A stretch of 64,000 bases of DNA from Bacteroidota bacterium (GTDB lineage Bacteria; Bacteroidota; Bacteroidia; Bacteroidales; F082): positions 62,001 through 126,000 of the forward strand of contig JAHJTC010000024.1 in assembly GCA_018830105.1 (NCBI GenBank), in the 5' to 3' direction. The notes under the pieces were generated by a model that saw only the letters and a list, made by a program, of their open reading frames with translations, had not been told where the DNA came from and did no database searches. Shown here in pieces: positions 1 to 7,976 of the stretch. The position numbers and the translations under genes were made by a program. The number at the start of each line of letters is the position of its first letter. Position 1 is the stretch's first letter.

Positions 1-31
1 AAAGTTACAGGAATTTGACTTGTTGACAGCC

Positions 32-72
32 AAAAAAAAGACGGCTCCCGAATCGGAAGCCGTCTTTTTTTT
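32..72. terminator. Bidirectional intrinsic terminator
   Basis: A stem GACGGCT (40-46) pairs with AGCCGTC (58-64), with an inner CCG/CGG pair and an AAT loop. Eight A lie on the left (32-39) and eight T on the right, so it can act on both strands. It follows the minus-strand T9SS gene that ends at 95. Confidence 0.9.
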
Positions 73-94
73 ACAATTATGAAAAACGTTTACT

Positions 95-2881
95 TTAGTG
101 TTTTACGACGATTTTCTTGGTAATTGTCTTATCACCGTTAACCATCTGTACGAAGTAAAATCCTTCGGGCATATTGGCCGTACTGATACGGTGCTGTTTT
201 GTAGCAGCATTAAGGCGTGTTTCCAACACTCTGTTGTTGAAACGATCAAAGATTGTTACATCAAAGATGCCATCAAGCTGCTCATCAAATTGTACATTGA
301 AATATTGAGAAGCCGGATTGGGGAAGATAGCTGCCAAAACCTCTTCGGTGATAGTAAATTCATCACTATTGAACTCCATATTAGGATCAAGTGAGCTTAC
401 TATTTGAATATAGTAATCAACTCCTGTTGGAACTGTATTATTGGTAGGAACCAAATAATCGATCATACTGCCTTCAAAATCAGTATCAATTGGTATGTTT
501 ACCGTTCCAGCCACATTTTTCAGATAAATATCAAGTGGTTCCATGATATCATCTTCCCAGATAATCCAATAAGTTACGCCCTTATACCACACATCTCCTG
601 CTGAAGGCTGGTTGAAATCTAAATCACCACCACCGGAGAGAACCAGATCAAATGTCCTGTAACTTATATCTTCAATGTCTCCTTTGAAAATTCGCACTTT
701 GTGGCTTCCTGCCGGATATCCTGCAGTATTCCAAACATAAGTCGAACCTTCTACATCTGTTGCTATATCGGCTAAATAGGTGTGTATTTGGAGGTTGTTA
801 AACCAATTTGCTCGGATAAGATTATTGCCATCATCCAATTGTCCTTTAGCATGAAAACTTATCGCATCAACTGGTGATGATATTGCAAAAATTTCTTCAT
901 AATCAGCTTCGCCTGCATCTCTTGCATTAGCTTTTACTTCGAATTCTCCAGATTCCAGGTATTCAAAAGTAAAATGCATTACGTTATTACCTAGATTATT
1001 AAAGACTGGCTCTGTGAGTCCTTGATGGGTGCGAAAAATTGTATTATTACCTGTTTCTATAAAAAATACTAATTCAGCAATTGTACCATCATTAGATCTT
1101 ATATGAAAAGCTTTATGACCATTATTTCCATAAATCCCCCAATCAAACGATAGAGTACTTCCTACCTCAAGGTCAGAAAACTCTCTAACCACAATAACTT
1201 CATCATTTGGATTAGCTGGATTGCCAGGCGCTACTATTCCAAAAGAAGGGTTGTCCATGCCAGAAATGTTTCCATTAGCTGGGTCGTCAACTAATGTGAT
1301 CCCATTTCCACTTATTCCAATACCCCATTCCTCAAAACCATCACCACCATTATCTCCATTATCTAGGCCATTATCATATTGACTATTACTTGCGTTGTCT
1401 GATGCAAGAATGATAGGATCTTCACTTATCAATTCAATATCAACCGGAGCATCTACGTTATCAGTCCATGAAATAAGATATTCATTTCCAATAACCCACT
1501 CAATACCACTTACGTTGGGTTGAATAATTGTGATCTCACCATCATACTCCACCAGTGTAAACGTTCTATAACTTACATCTTTAATACTATAATCAGGTGT
1601 TGTAATTAAAATTCTGTAATCATCACGTGGTTCCAAATTTGGATCAATATCCCAGGTGTAGGTAGTACCAGGAACACCAGCTTCGATTAAATCCCAAGTA
1701 TCTGAATCATCCTCATCATACTCTTCATCATTCACCAGATAAATGTTCATATCTGAATCAATATTATCCAGCCAGGAGATCAAATGCTCTGATCCTAATA
1801 CCCATGTAATGTTACTTACATTTGGTTGTTCTATTTGAATAAAACCACTATATTCTACAATACTGAAATTACGATAGCTAATTTTATAAATATCAGTTCC
1901 ATGCGCCCTCACCATAACACGAAATCTACTACCTGGAAGAAGAGCCTCGAGTTCATTATCCTCAATATCCCAGCTATATGTTGTACCCTCAACATCTGTG
2001 TCAATTTCGATCAATTTATTCATATCGAATGGACTATTTGAGTTCCAATCATTATAATCCTTAATCAAATATAGATCAAATGTACCTGTTGTAGTTGCAT
2101 TCCAACTGATAAGGTATTCATTACCGTAAATCCATTGGATGTTACTAACATTTGGTTGAATCATAGTAATTGTGCCACCACTTTCAACAATGCTAAAATT
2201 CCTGTAACTCAAATCCTTTACTTCACGGTTTTCATCCGTAATTAACACCTTGTAGTCAGATCGTAATGTAAGTGTATCCCAAATATCCCATGTAAATGTA
2301 GATCCTTCAACTGCCGTTTCAATTTCAATCCAATGTGTTTCATCTTCCGGATCAGCACTATACGTATCTGCAATAACAAGATAGATATCCAATGGATCTT
2401 CTATGTTGTCAGTCCATGAAATTAGGTATTCATTACCTCTAACCCAATTAATATTACTTACATTAGGCTGTTGAATATTGATGAAGGCATTACTTGCACT
2501 TGTAACCAAAGAGAAGTACCTGTAACTTTCATCATCAAAAGAACTATTAACTGAACTTTGAACCCGTACTTTATATTTTGAGCCTTCGCTAAAATCAGCC
2601 GGATCAATAAACCATTCGTAAGTAGAACCTTCTACACCATCATCGATTAGTTGTTCGGTGACATCATTTGAATCAGTGTAATCAACCAACCAAAGATCTA
2701 CAGTGTTGATAAAGTTATCCGTCCAGGAAATGAGATAAGTTTCTCCAATAACCCATTCGATATTACTTACATTAGGTTGAATAATTGTAACTTCCGGATC
2801 CGGATTTTGAGCTAATGCTTGTTGTCCTATCAGGAACAATCCTGCTAAGAACAAGCTAATAGAGTAAATAGACTTTTTCAT
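95..2881 (-). CDS. Secreted T9SS-sorted protein with six Ser-Thr-rich/Kre9-like repeats
   Basis: The protein has 928 residues. A signal peptide (MKKSIYSISLFLAGLF, cleavage near ALAQ) is followed by six repeats of about 105 residues. Most open with a QPNVSNI.W motif followed by G.EYLISWTDN, and most close with SYR.F.LVE. The pattern resembles the Ser-Thr-rich GPI-anchored/Kre9-like beta-sandwich family found in Bacteroidota surface proteins. Repeat 5 is interrupted by an insert of about 210 residues. The C-terminus (IFPNPASQYFNV onward, ending KKIVVKH) is a type A T9SS sorting domain, so the protein should cross the outer membrane and be attached or released. The ligand and function are not predictable. 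A gene of the same type lies 45 bases upstream and may be co-transcribed. Confidence 0.88.
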   Translation of the reverse strand: MKKSIYSISLFLAGLFLIGQQALAQNPDPEVTIIQPNVSNIEWVIGETYLISWTDNFINTVDLWLVDYTDSNDVTEQLIDDGVEGSTYEWFIDPADFSEGSKYKVRVQSSVNSSFDDESYRYFSLVTSASNAFINIQQPNVSNINWVRGNEYLISWTDNIEDPLDIYLVIADTYSADPEDETHWIEIETAVEGSTFTWDIWDTLTLRSDYKVLITDENREVKDLSYRNFSIVESGGTITMIQPNVSNIQWIYGNEYLISWNATTTGTFDLYLIKDYNDWNSNSPFDMNKLIEIDTDVEGTTYSWDIEDNELEALLPGSRFRVMVRAHGTDIYKISYRNFSIVEYSGFIQIEQPNVSNITWVLGSEHLISWLDNIDSDMNIYLVNDEEYDEDDSDTWDLIEAGVPGTTYTWDIDPNLEPRDDYRILITTPDYSIKDVSYRTFTLVEYDGEITIIQPNVSGIEWVIGNEYLISWTDNVDAPVDIELISEDPIILASDNASNSQYDNGLDNGDNGGDGFEEWGIGISGNGITLVDDPANGNISGMDNPSFGIVAPGNPANPNDEVIVVREFSDLEVGSTLSFDWGIYGNNGHKAFHIRSNDGTIAELVFFIETGNNTIFRTHQGLTEPVFNNLGNNVMHFTFEYLESGEFEVKANARDAGEADYEEIFAISSPVDAISFHAKGQLDDGNNLIRANWFNNLQIHTYLADIATDVEGSTYVWNTAGYPAGSHKVRIFKGDIEDISYRTFDLVLSGGGDLDFNQPSAGDVWYKGVTYWIIWEDDIMEPLDIYLKNVAGTVNIPIDTDFEGSMIDYLVPTNNTVPTGVDYYIQIVSSLDPNMEFNSDEFTITEEVLAAIFPNPASQYFNVQFDEQLDGIFDVTIFDRFNNRVLETRLNAATKQHRISTANMPEGFYFVQMVNGDKTITKKIVVKH

Positions 2882-2926
2882 AATTGTAAAGTTTAAGTGA
2901 TTATTTTCGATTTTTTATTCTCTGAT

Positions 2927-4441
2927 TTATAAAGTTTTAATAAATTTATTCTTGAGTTGTTGCCCTCTGGTCTGCACATATAAAAGGTAAAGACCAGGCT
3001 CTAAATCTGCAACATTGATGTTAATTTCATTTCCAGCTTTATAAGCTTGTTTGATTTCAAGCACCATTTTACCAGCCAAATCATAAATGGCTACACTAGC
3101 GGCTTCGCCAAGGTTATCAATGTGAAGGTGAATAACATCTGAAACCGGATTTGGCCATAGCTTCAGGAGGTCATCCTGCGCAACCGCCGGAAGTTCTGCT
3201 TCACCAACTAAAACTGATCGGTAAGCTGCTTCCACAAGAAAACCATTAAATACTTGCTCTTCGAAGCCATAATTATAAGTCAATGCAATGGGTTCATCCT
3301 GAACAGATAACCATCCACCATCGACCCATTGGTAAATTTCGCCTTCAAGCGCATTGCCATTAGCATCAAAGCTGTAGTTATCGTAGGATGCATTTACCCA
3401 TTGGCTTCCGTCCCACTCTTCTTCAATAATCGACTGGTATCTATTCCAATTATTATAGTAATAAGTCGATCTTGCATCGTTCAACCACTGATCATTTTCC
3501 CAACTTTTAATGATGCCAACATCAACTTGTCCGTTATTGTTATAGGTGTACTCAGCAAAAATATCATTTACCCAGGATCCTTCAACCCAAAAGCTTCCTG
3601 TAACGTTATCCAACCAATTCTGCGCATTAAATTCGTATGCTTCTACATAAAGGTTAACCCAACTGCCCTCTTCAAAGGTTTTGGTGTAAGATGAGTCGAT
3701 CAATGTTTCACTCAAAAGTACATTCTGAATTTTAAAGGTGTTCTCCCAACCATCGACTTGCCAAACCTGAAACGTAATTTCTTCTATCGTACCCTGATCA
3801 TTCCGAATAATGATCTGATTACTTTGATTCTCCCAATCAGTACCATCCCATGTTTCAACTAACCTGGCAGCCTCCATTCCATTAGGATACCTGGAATACG
3901 TTATTCGTGATTCGTTTTCCCAATCACCATCCCATACTTGTTCAACCTCTTCTGCCAACAAGTTTGACTCATCATAGGTAAAAGCAGTTCTTCCGCCGTT
4001 TTCATAAGTTGAACCATTCCAAAATTTGGATGTTGATAATACAGCTTGGTTAACATCATTATAATCAATACTTTCAAAGGCATTATTTACCCATTCTTGA
4101 TTTACCATACGTTTCTGAAGAATAATTGTCATATTCAATTCTTCATCATAGGAATAAGTATATCTTTCGGGTTGGTTTTGGGTTGAATAAACCAGCGCAG
4201 TGTCTAACAAGTAAACATAATCCATGAAATCATCATTTTGCAAACCCAACGTGCTTACTTTAGTAGGATCAAGTCCAATTCTGAGCTGATGGAAATCGTT
4301 TGGAATTTGGCTTAGGAACAGCTCCAGTTTATTGAGGGCGTCATTCCTGTCTTTTTCTGAATTACCAGCAAAAACAAAATTGCCTGTAATCGTGACAAGT
4401 AAAAACGCAAAAATTACTTTTCTGTGTAAACTGCTAATCAT
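2927..4441 (-). CDS. Secreted T9SS-sorted protein with W-x-N repeats
   Basis: The protein has 504 residues and an N-terminal signal peptide (ending near FVFAG). The middle (about 110-400) holds eight or nine degenerate repeats of 30-40 residues with a W.G..W.N core and tyrosine-rich strands such as YTYNNNGQVD. This gives a regular beta-strand pattern reminiscent of RHS/YD or DUF3836-type repeats. The C-terminus (LWPNPVSDVIHLHI to FIKTL) is a type A T9SS sorting domain. Surface exposure is well supported. The biochemical role is unknown; adhesion or structure is a guess based on the repeat architecture. It probably leads a two-gene unit with the repeat protein downstream. Confidence 0.85.
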   Translation of the reverse strand: MISSLHRKVIFAFLLVTITGNFVFAGNSEKDRNDALNKLELFLSQIPNDFHQLRIGLDPTKVSTLGLQNDDFMDYVYLLDTALVYSTQNQPERYTYSYDEELNMTIILQKRMVNQEWVNNAFESIDYNDVNQAVLSTSKFWNGSTYENGGRTAFTYDESNLLAEEVEQVWDGDWENESRITYSRYPNGMEAARLVETWDGTDWENQSNQIIIRNDQGTIEEITFQVWQVDGWENTFKIQNVLLSETLIDSSYTKTFEEGSWVNLYVEAYEFNAQNWLDNVTGSFWVEGSWVNDIFAEYTYNNNGQVDVGIIKSWENDQWLNDARSTYYYNNWNRYQSIIEEEWDGSQWVNASYDNYSFDANGNALEGEIYQWVDGGWLSVQDEPIALTYNYGFEEQVFNGFLVEAAYRSVLVGEAELPAVAQDDLLKLWPNPVSDVIHLHIDNLGEAASVAIYDLAGKMVLEIKQAYKAGNEININVADLEPGLYLLYVQTRGQQLKNKFIKTL

Positions 4442-4956
4442 GCTGCGATTCTTATGGTTGTGTTTTATTTAAGTGTATCTTGCTTTTAAGAACGGCTGAT
4501 GAATAATGATGTTATTTATTATTCATGGTTGCTGAATATACTACAAAAATGAAAACGAACTGATTGTGTTGCTACATCTCATCAAAAATCACTCCAAAAT
4601 CACCTCAAGAACACTATCTATTTGATTTTATGTTACTTATAAAATTTAAGTGTTTTTCCTTTTTCTTGCGTTTTACTATTTTGGGATTTTTTTTCCAAAA
4701 TATGGAAATGATCTACGCAAAGGCGACTTAAAGATAGCTTACTCATTGATAATCATCAATATAGAATAAATACGAATTATTACAGAAAAGGGAATGTTTT
4801 TTTTAGCAGAATCAGATACGAAAAACAGAAATTTGGATAGGATCTTCCTGTAAAAAAAACAGCAAACGAAAGCAGCGCCTCCCTGATAAGGAAAGCGTTG
4901 CTTCAATGCTTTATAATCAGCTTTATAGGATGATTATCAAAAAGATCATTTATCTG
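4442..4956. other. AT-rich intergenic region of 515 bp
   Basis: No coding potential is seen. It is the 5' region of the W-repeat gene (minus) and the 3' region of the LruC gene (minus). It contains a 7-bp inverted repeat ATTTTGG/CCAAAAT (4678-4684 and 4695-4701) and, nearer the LruC gene, a terminator-like hairpin listed separately. No clear TAnnTTTG box is found close to 4441. Confidence 0.5.
4853..4903 (-). terminator. Probable terminator of the LruC gene
   Basis: AAGCAGCGC (4870-4878) pairs with GCGTTGCTT (4895-4903) with one G-U pair and a 16-base loop. Read on the minus strand, a T-run (complement of the A-run at 4853-4859) follows after about ten bases. The loop is large and the T-run is distant, so confidence is moderate. 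Confidence 0.45.
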
Positions 4957-6834
4957 TTAATCAACATCATATATTAATTCACTATTCCTATATCCGGCAA
5001 GATTTTCGTACCAATCCTCAAATAAGAGCCCTCCACTTTCAGCCCAATCACCAAAATTGAGATAAGCCGATGTAATCTCCACCTTTTCGATGGGATAATC
5101 AAACTTAGTGGGTAAATCGATTGCCCAGGGAAGATTGGTTTCTGACTGATAATACTTAGCAGTTGCAGGATTTGAATCATCAAACCACTGTCCAAACCAT
5201 GCCGGGTCATACAAATTGGTCGGAACATTTCCGGGCAGATGCACCTCTCTGCCCCGCTCTTTGTTTACAATAAGGAAGGGATTAAAAGGTGCAAAGCCTG
5301 TAAGTTGCACGCTTACCGGATTATCAAACAACAAATACAGCTGATTCCATTGTGGCTCAGCATAGGGTGCCTCAGGGCTGGTATTTACACCAAATCCACT
5401 TGCAGGTGCGTCAATCATTGAAAAAGCGTTATCAAACAAAATAACAACAGCTTCCTGCTGGCCTGATTCTAAACCGTTGGCCATCAAATTAATATAGCTT
5501 TCTGTAAGCTGCTGACCGGAAATCATCGCAACATTATTTGGATCAGTGCCGGGAATCGCTATTCCAAAACCATTTTCCAGTTCTGCTCCAATTGCCCTTA
5601 CACTATAATCTAAATAGAATTCAACCAAATGATTTGATCCATTCAGGACTTGCTTAAACTGATAATCCAAAACCAAGTCATTAAAATCGTAATCCCCTTT
5701 GCCAGGCCATAAATCTTCGAATGCCAATGTTCCATAATCTTCGCTGTTGGGATAAAAAACATTAAAAGCACGTTCAGGGTCATTGGGATAATCATCTAAT
5801 TCATCATCTACGCCATCTCCATCCGAATCACTTACCGGACCTGTTACGACAACATTATCATAATCAATGGCTCCGCCATAAATATGATTCCACAACAACA
5901 CCTGTACATGGGTGGTTCCAAAAGGCATGGTTGCTGCCAATGTTCTTGATCTCCAACTATTACTTTGTCCGCTGGTTTCTAAACTGTAGAAACCAATTGA
6001 TTGACCTGAAGCGTTTCTGGCAATTAAAAAGAGCCAACTGATGTTGTTGTTATTTCCAGTAATTTTAATATCGCTTGATAAGGTTATCAGATCACCTGCA
6101 CTCGCAGCAACTAATTGAGCAACACCACCATAACGATAAGGGCTGCGAGTAATCCTAAGAAAGGTTTCGCCTGCTTGTTGATGTTGTTTAGCATGGTTTG
6201 CCCCTAAAGTAGAGGTAATATACCATTTTCCATCAGCAGACATCGGTGAAGGCCAATCGTTGATTAATCCAAAATCATCCTGGGAAAAATCGCCATTTTC
6301 AATCAGGTTTACAATGATTCTATCGGATTGGGATTTGCTGTTCGAAACCTGATTAAAAGATGACTCTTCAATCCTGCTATTTTTCTCGTCAGCAGCAATT
6401 GATGGAGGGTCGAAACCCATATCATCATTAAAATCAATTTCTACACCACCCACTTTCTGACTGGATGCAGCAATATCAACCAAAAGTCTCCCGGCAAAAG
6501 TTTCCACATAAATGACTTTGCTCGACCTGGGTATTTTAAGTTTTAACAAAAGCTCGCCCGAAGCCGGATAAGCCGCTGCATAAAGGAGTTTGCCTCCATT
6601 TTCGGGCAAATCTGAATAAATACTCACACGTTGACCGCCCGATTCGAGCGCTACAGAAGTCGGTAAAATTATAGATACGGTTATCTCTTTTGTGCTTTCA
6701 AATAAAAAACCATCAGGTATCTGCAGATTTTCCAGTCCATCTTCTGAAACAGGGGAGGGATTATCCGTTTTTTTACAGGAAACAATAAAAAGCATTAAAA
6801 ATGCTACACTTAATAAGTAAATTGATCTTTTCAT
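4957..6834 (-). CDS. LruC-domain surface lipoprotein
   Basis: The protein has 625 residues. The N-terminus MKRSIYLLSVAFLMLFIVSC has a lipobox (IVSC, acylated Cys20). The C-terminal half (about 350-620) carries the LruC/DUF4842 signature: YGTLAFEDLWP, GDYDFNDLVLDYQ, GFGIAIPG and a later EIP/HLPG segment. Just before it is a DSDGDGVDDELDDYPNDPERAF calcium-binding type motif (thrombospondin type 3-like, about 330-352). The middle (about 180-330) looks like a carbohydrate-binding-like jelly roll. LruC proteins are widespread Bacteroidota and spirochaete outer-surface lipoproteins of unknown function. It has no T9SS tail, in contrast to the two neighbours downstream. Confidence 0.85.
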   Translation of the reverse strand: MKRSIYLLSVAFLMLFIVSCKKTDNPSPVSEDGLENLQIPDGFLFESTKEITVSIILPTSVALESGGQRVSIYSDLPENGGKLLYAAAYPASGELLLKLKIPRSSKVIYVETFAGRLLVDIAASSQKVGGVEIDFNDDMGFDPPSIAADEKNSRIEESSFNQVSNSKSQSDRIIVNLIENGDFSQDDFGLINDWPSPMSADGKWYITSTLGANHAKQHQQAGETFLRITRSPYRYGGVAQLVAASAGDLITLSSDIKITGNNNNISWLFLIARNASGQSIGFYSLETSGQSNSWRSRTLAATMPFGTTHVQVLLWNHIYGGAIDYDNVVVTGPVSDSDGDGVDDELDDYPNDPERAFNVFYPNSEDYGTLAFEDLWPGKGDYDFNDLVLDYQFKQVLNGSNHLVEFYLDYSVRAIGAELENGFGIAIPGTDPNNVAMISGQQLTESYINLMANGLESGQQEAVVILFDNAFSMIDAPASGFGVNTSPEAPYAEPQWNQLYLLFDNPVSVQLTGFAPFNPFLIVNKERGREVHLPGNVPTNLYDPAWFGQWFDDSNPATAKYYQSETNLPWAIDLPTKFDYPIEKVEITSAYLNFGDWAESGGLLFEDWYENLAGYRNSELIYDVD

Positions 6835-7014
6835 GCGGATGGTTTTAGTGCGAATTTAATATTTTTTTATTAGTGAAAGTTATTATGTCAAAACTTGTGC
6901 CAAGATATATTCAAGCTCTTATTCGCTCTAATTGTAGAACTTAACACAAATACAAATTTATAGACATTTTCCAATTTTGGTGATTTGATCCAATTCTTGG
7001 AATGATATTATTTT

Positions 7015-7046
7015 TTTGGGTCATTTTTTATTTTCAAATATCTTTG
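7015..7046 (+). promoter_or_regulatory. Bacteroidota-type promoter (TTTG-N20-TAnnTTTG)
   Basis: TTTG at 7015-7018 is separated by 20 bases from TATCTTTG at 7039-7046, a full match to the Bacteroidota -33/-7 consensus. Transcription should begin near 7053, which fixes the downstream start codon at 7071 and excludes an in-frame ATG at 7002. Confidence 0.7.
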
Positions 7047-7070
7047 TCATTCAAAACTAAAAAGCGGAAA

Positions 7071-7601
7071 ATGGAAAATCTCACATTAGGAATAGGTTCA
7101 CGGGTAAAGCATCCTTCATTCGGCGCCGGCGTTGTAATTCAGGTTTATGCAGATGCTTACGAAATTACTTTTATAGATTATGGCACAAAATCAATCCTAA
7201 AATCTTTTGAGGGTCTTGAGGTGCTTGATTATGTTGGCAGTTCTCCTGATCTGCTTAGTTTTAGTCAGGTTGAGAGGGTCTTTACCAGATTGTTGCGCAA
7301 ATGGAGCGATCTTCAGGAAGTTGTAGCCTTGGGAAGTCGCTGGAAAGGTGGCACCATGATTTTAAAGCCCGGCGATTCGCAGTTGAAATCCAAAGAAGTG
7401 CCTATCGAAACTTTTTTTCACAAAATTGTGATGGTTCGCGATCGTTTGCGTGTTATGGAGCAACGGATCAACAGTTCCGATCTGGATGATGAGGAAAAGG
7501 TGAACTTGCAGCAATACATCACCAGAATTTACGGTAGTTTGACCACCTTTAATGTGTTGTTTGCCGACAAGGACGATTATTTTACGGGCGATGCAAAATA
7601 G
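7071..7601 (+). CDS. Small protein with PcrA/UvrD-type Tudor-like domain
   Basis: The protein has 176 residues from the ATG at 7071. An in-frame ATG at 7002 would add 23 hydrophobic residues but lies upstream of the predicted transcription start. Residues 8-50 (GSRVKHPSFGAGVVIQVY, then ITFIDYGTKSI) match the small beta-barrel at the C-terminus of UvrD/PcrA helicases, which binds RNA polymerase or nucleic acid. The remaining 120 residues are charged and helical with no recognised motif. It stands alone, not fused to a helicase. A role in nucleic-acid or RNA polymerase binding is inference. Confidence 0.7.
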   Translation: MENLTLGIGSRVKHPSFGAGVVIQVYADAYEITFIDYGTKSILKSFEGLEVLDYVGSSPDLLSFSQVERVFTRLLRKWSDLQEVVALGSRWKGGTMILKPGDSQLKSKEVPIETFFHKIVMVRDRLRVMEQRINSSDLDDEEKVNLQQYITRIYGSLTTFNVLFADKDDYFTGDAK

Positions 7602-7603
7602 GT

Positions 7604-7969
7604 CTATTTATTTCTCAGAAATTCAGCAGTATTAGCGAAATAAGCCCACAAAAACTTTCTGGATTCTTCATCCATTGTTACCTTTTTCATAGCAATCGAC
7701 ATACAGTTGAGCCATCGGTCACGGGCGTCGGTATCGATCGGAAAAACCTGGTGACGCATGCGGAGCCTGGGATGACCTCTGCGTTCGGAATAGGTAGCGG
7801 GGCCACCAAGATACTGCACCAAAAACATGAAAAGCCGGCGTTCGGCAGCCTCTAGATCTCCCGGATACATCGGGCGCAAGACACTGTCCTGCTTAATTTC
7901 TTCGTAGAAGTAGGCAACAAGGGCTTGTAGGTTTTCTGCTCCAATCCGCTGGTAGTAAGTTAATTCCAT
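7604..7969 (-). CDS. glbO: Group II truncated hemoglobin
   Basis: The protein has 121 residues, the usual length of a 2-on-2 globin. Diagnostic of group II (GlbO/YjbI type) are GGPATYSERRGHPRLRMRH near residues 55-73, with the proximal heme histidine in RMRH, and the WL and FLW segments in helices G and H. These heme proteins bind O2 or NO and are linked to redox or NO protection. It begins 7 bases after the yidC stop and is probably co-transcribed with it. It ends 2 bases from the convergent Tudor-like gene. Confidence 0.9.
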   Translation of the reverse strand: MELTYYQRIGAENLQALVAYFYEEIKQDSVLRPMYPGDLEAAERRLFMFLVQYLGGPATYSERRGHPRLRMRHQVFPIDTDARDRWLNCMSIAMKKVTMDEESRKFLWAYFANTAEFLRNK

Positions 7970-7976
7970 TCAGCAG

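Noticed and set aside
7002..7070. Upstream in-frame start of the Tudor-like gene
   Set aside because: It lies upstream of the predicted transcription start near 7053 and adds residues outside the domain.
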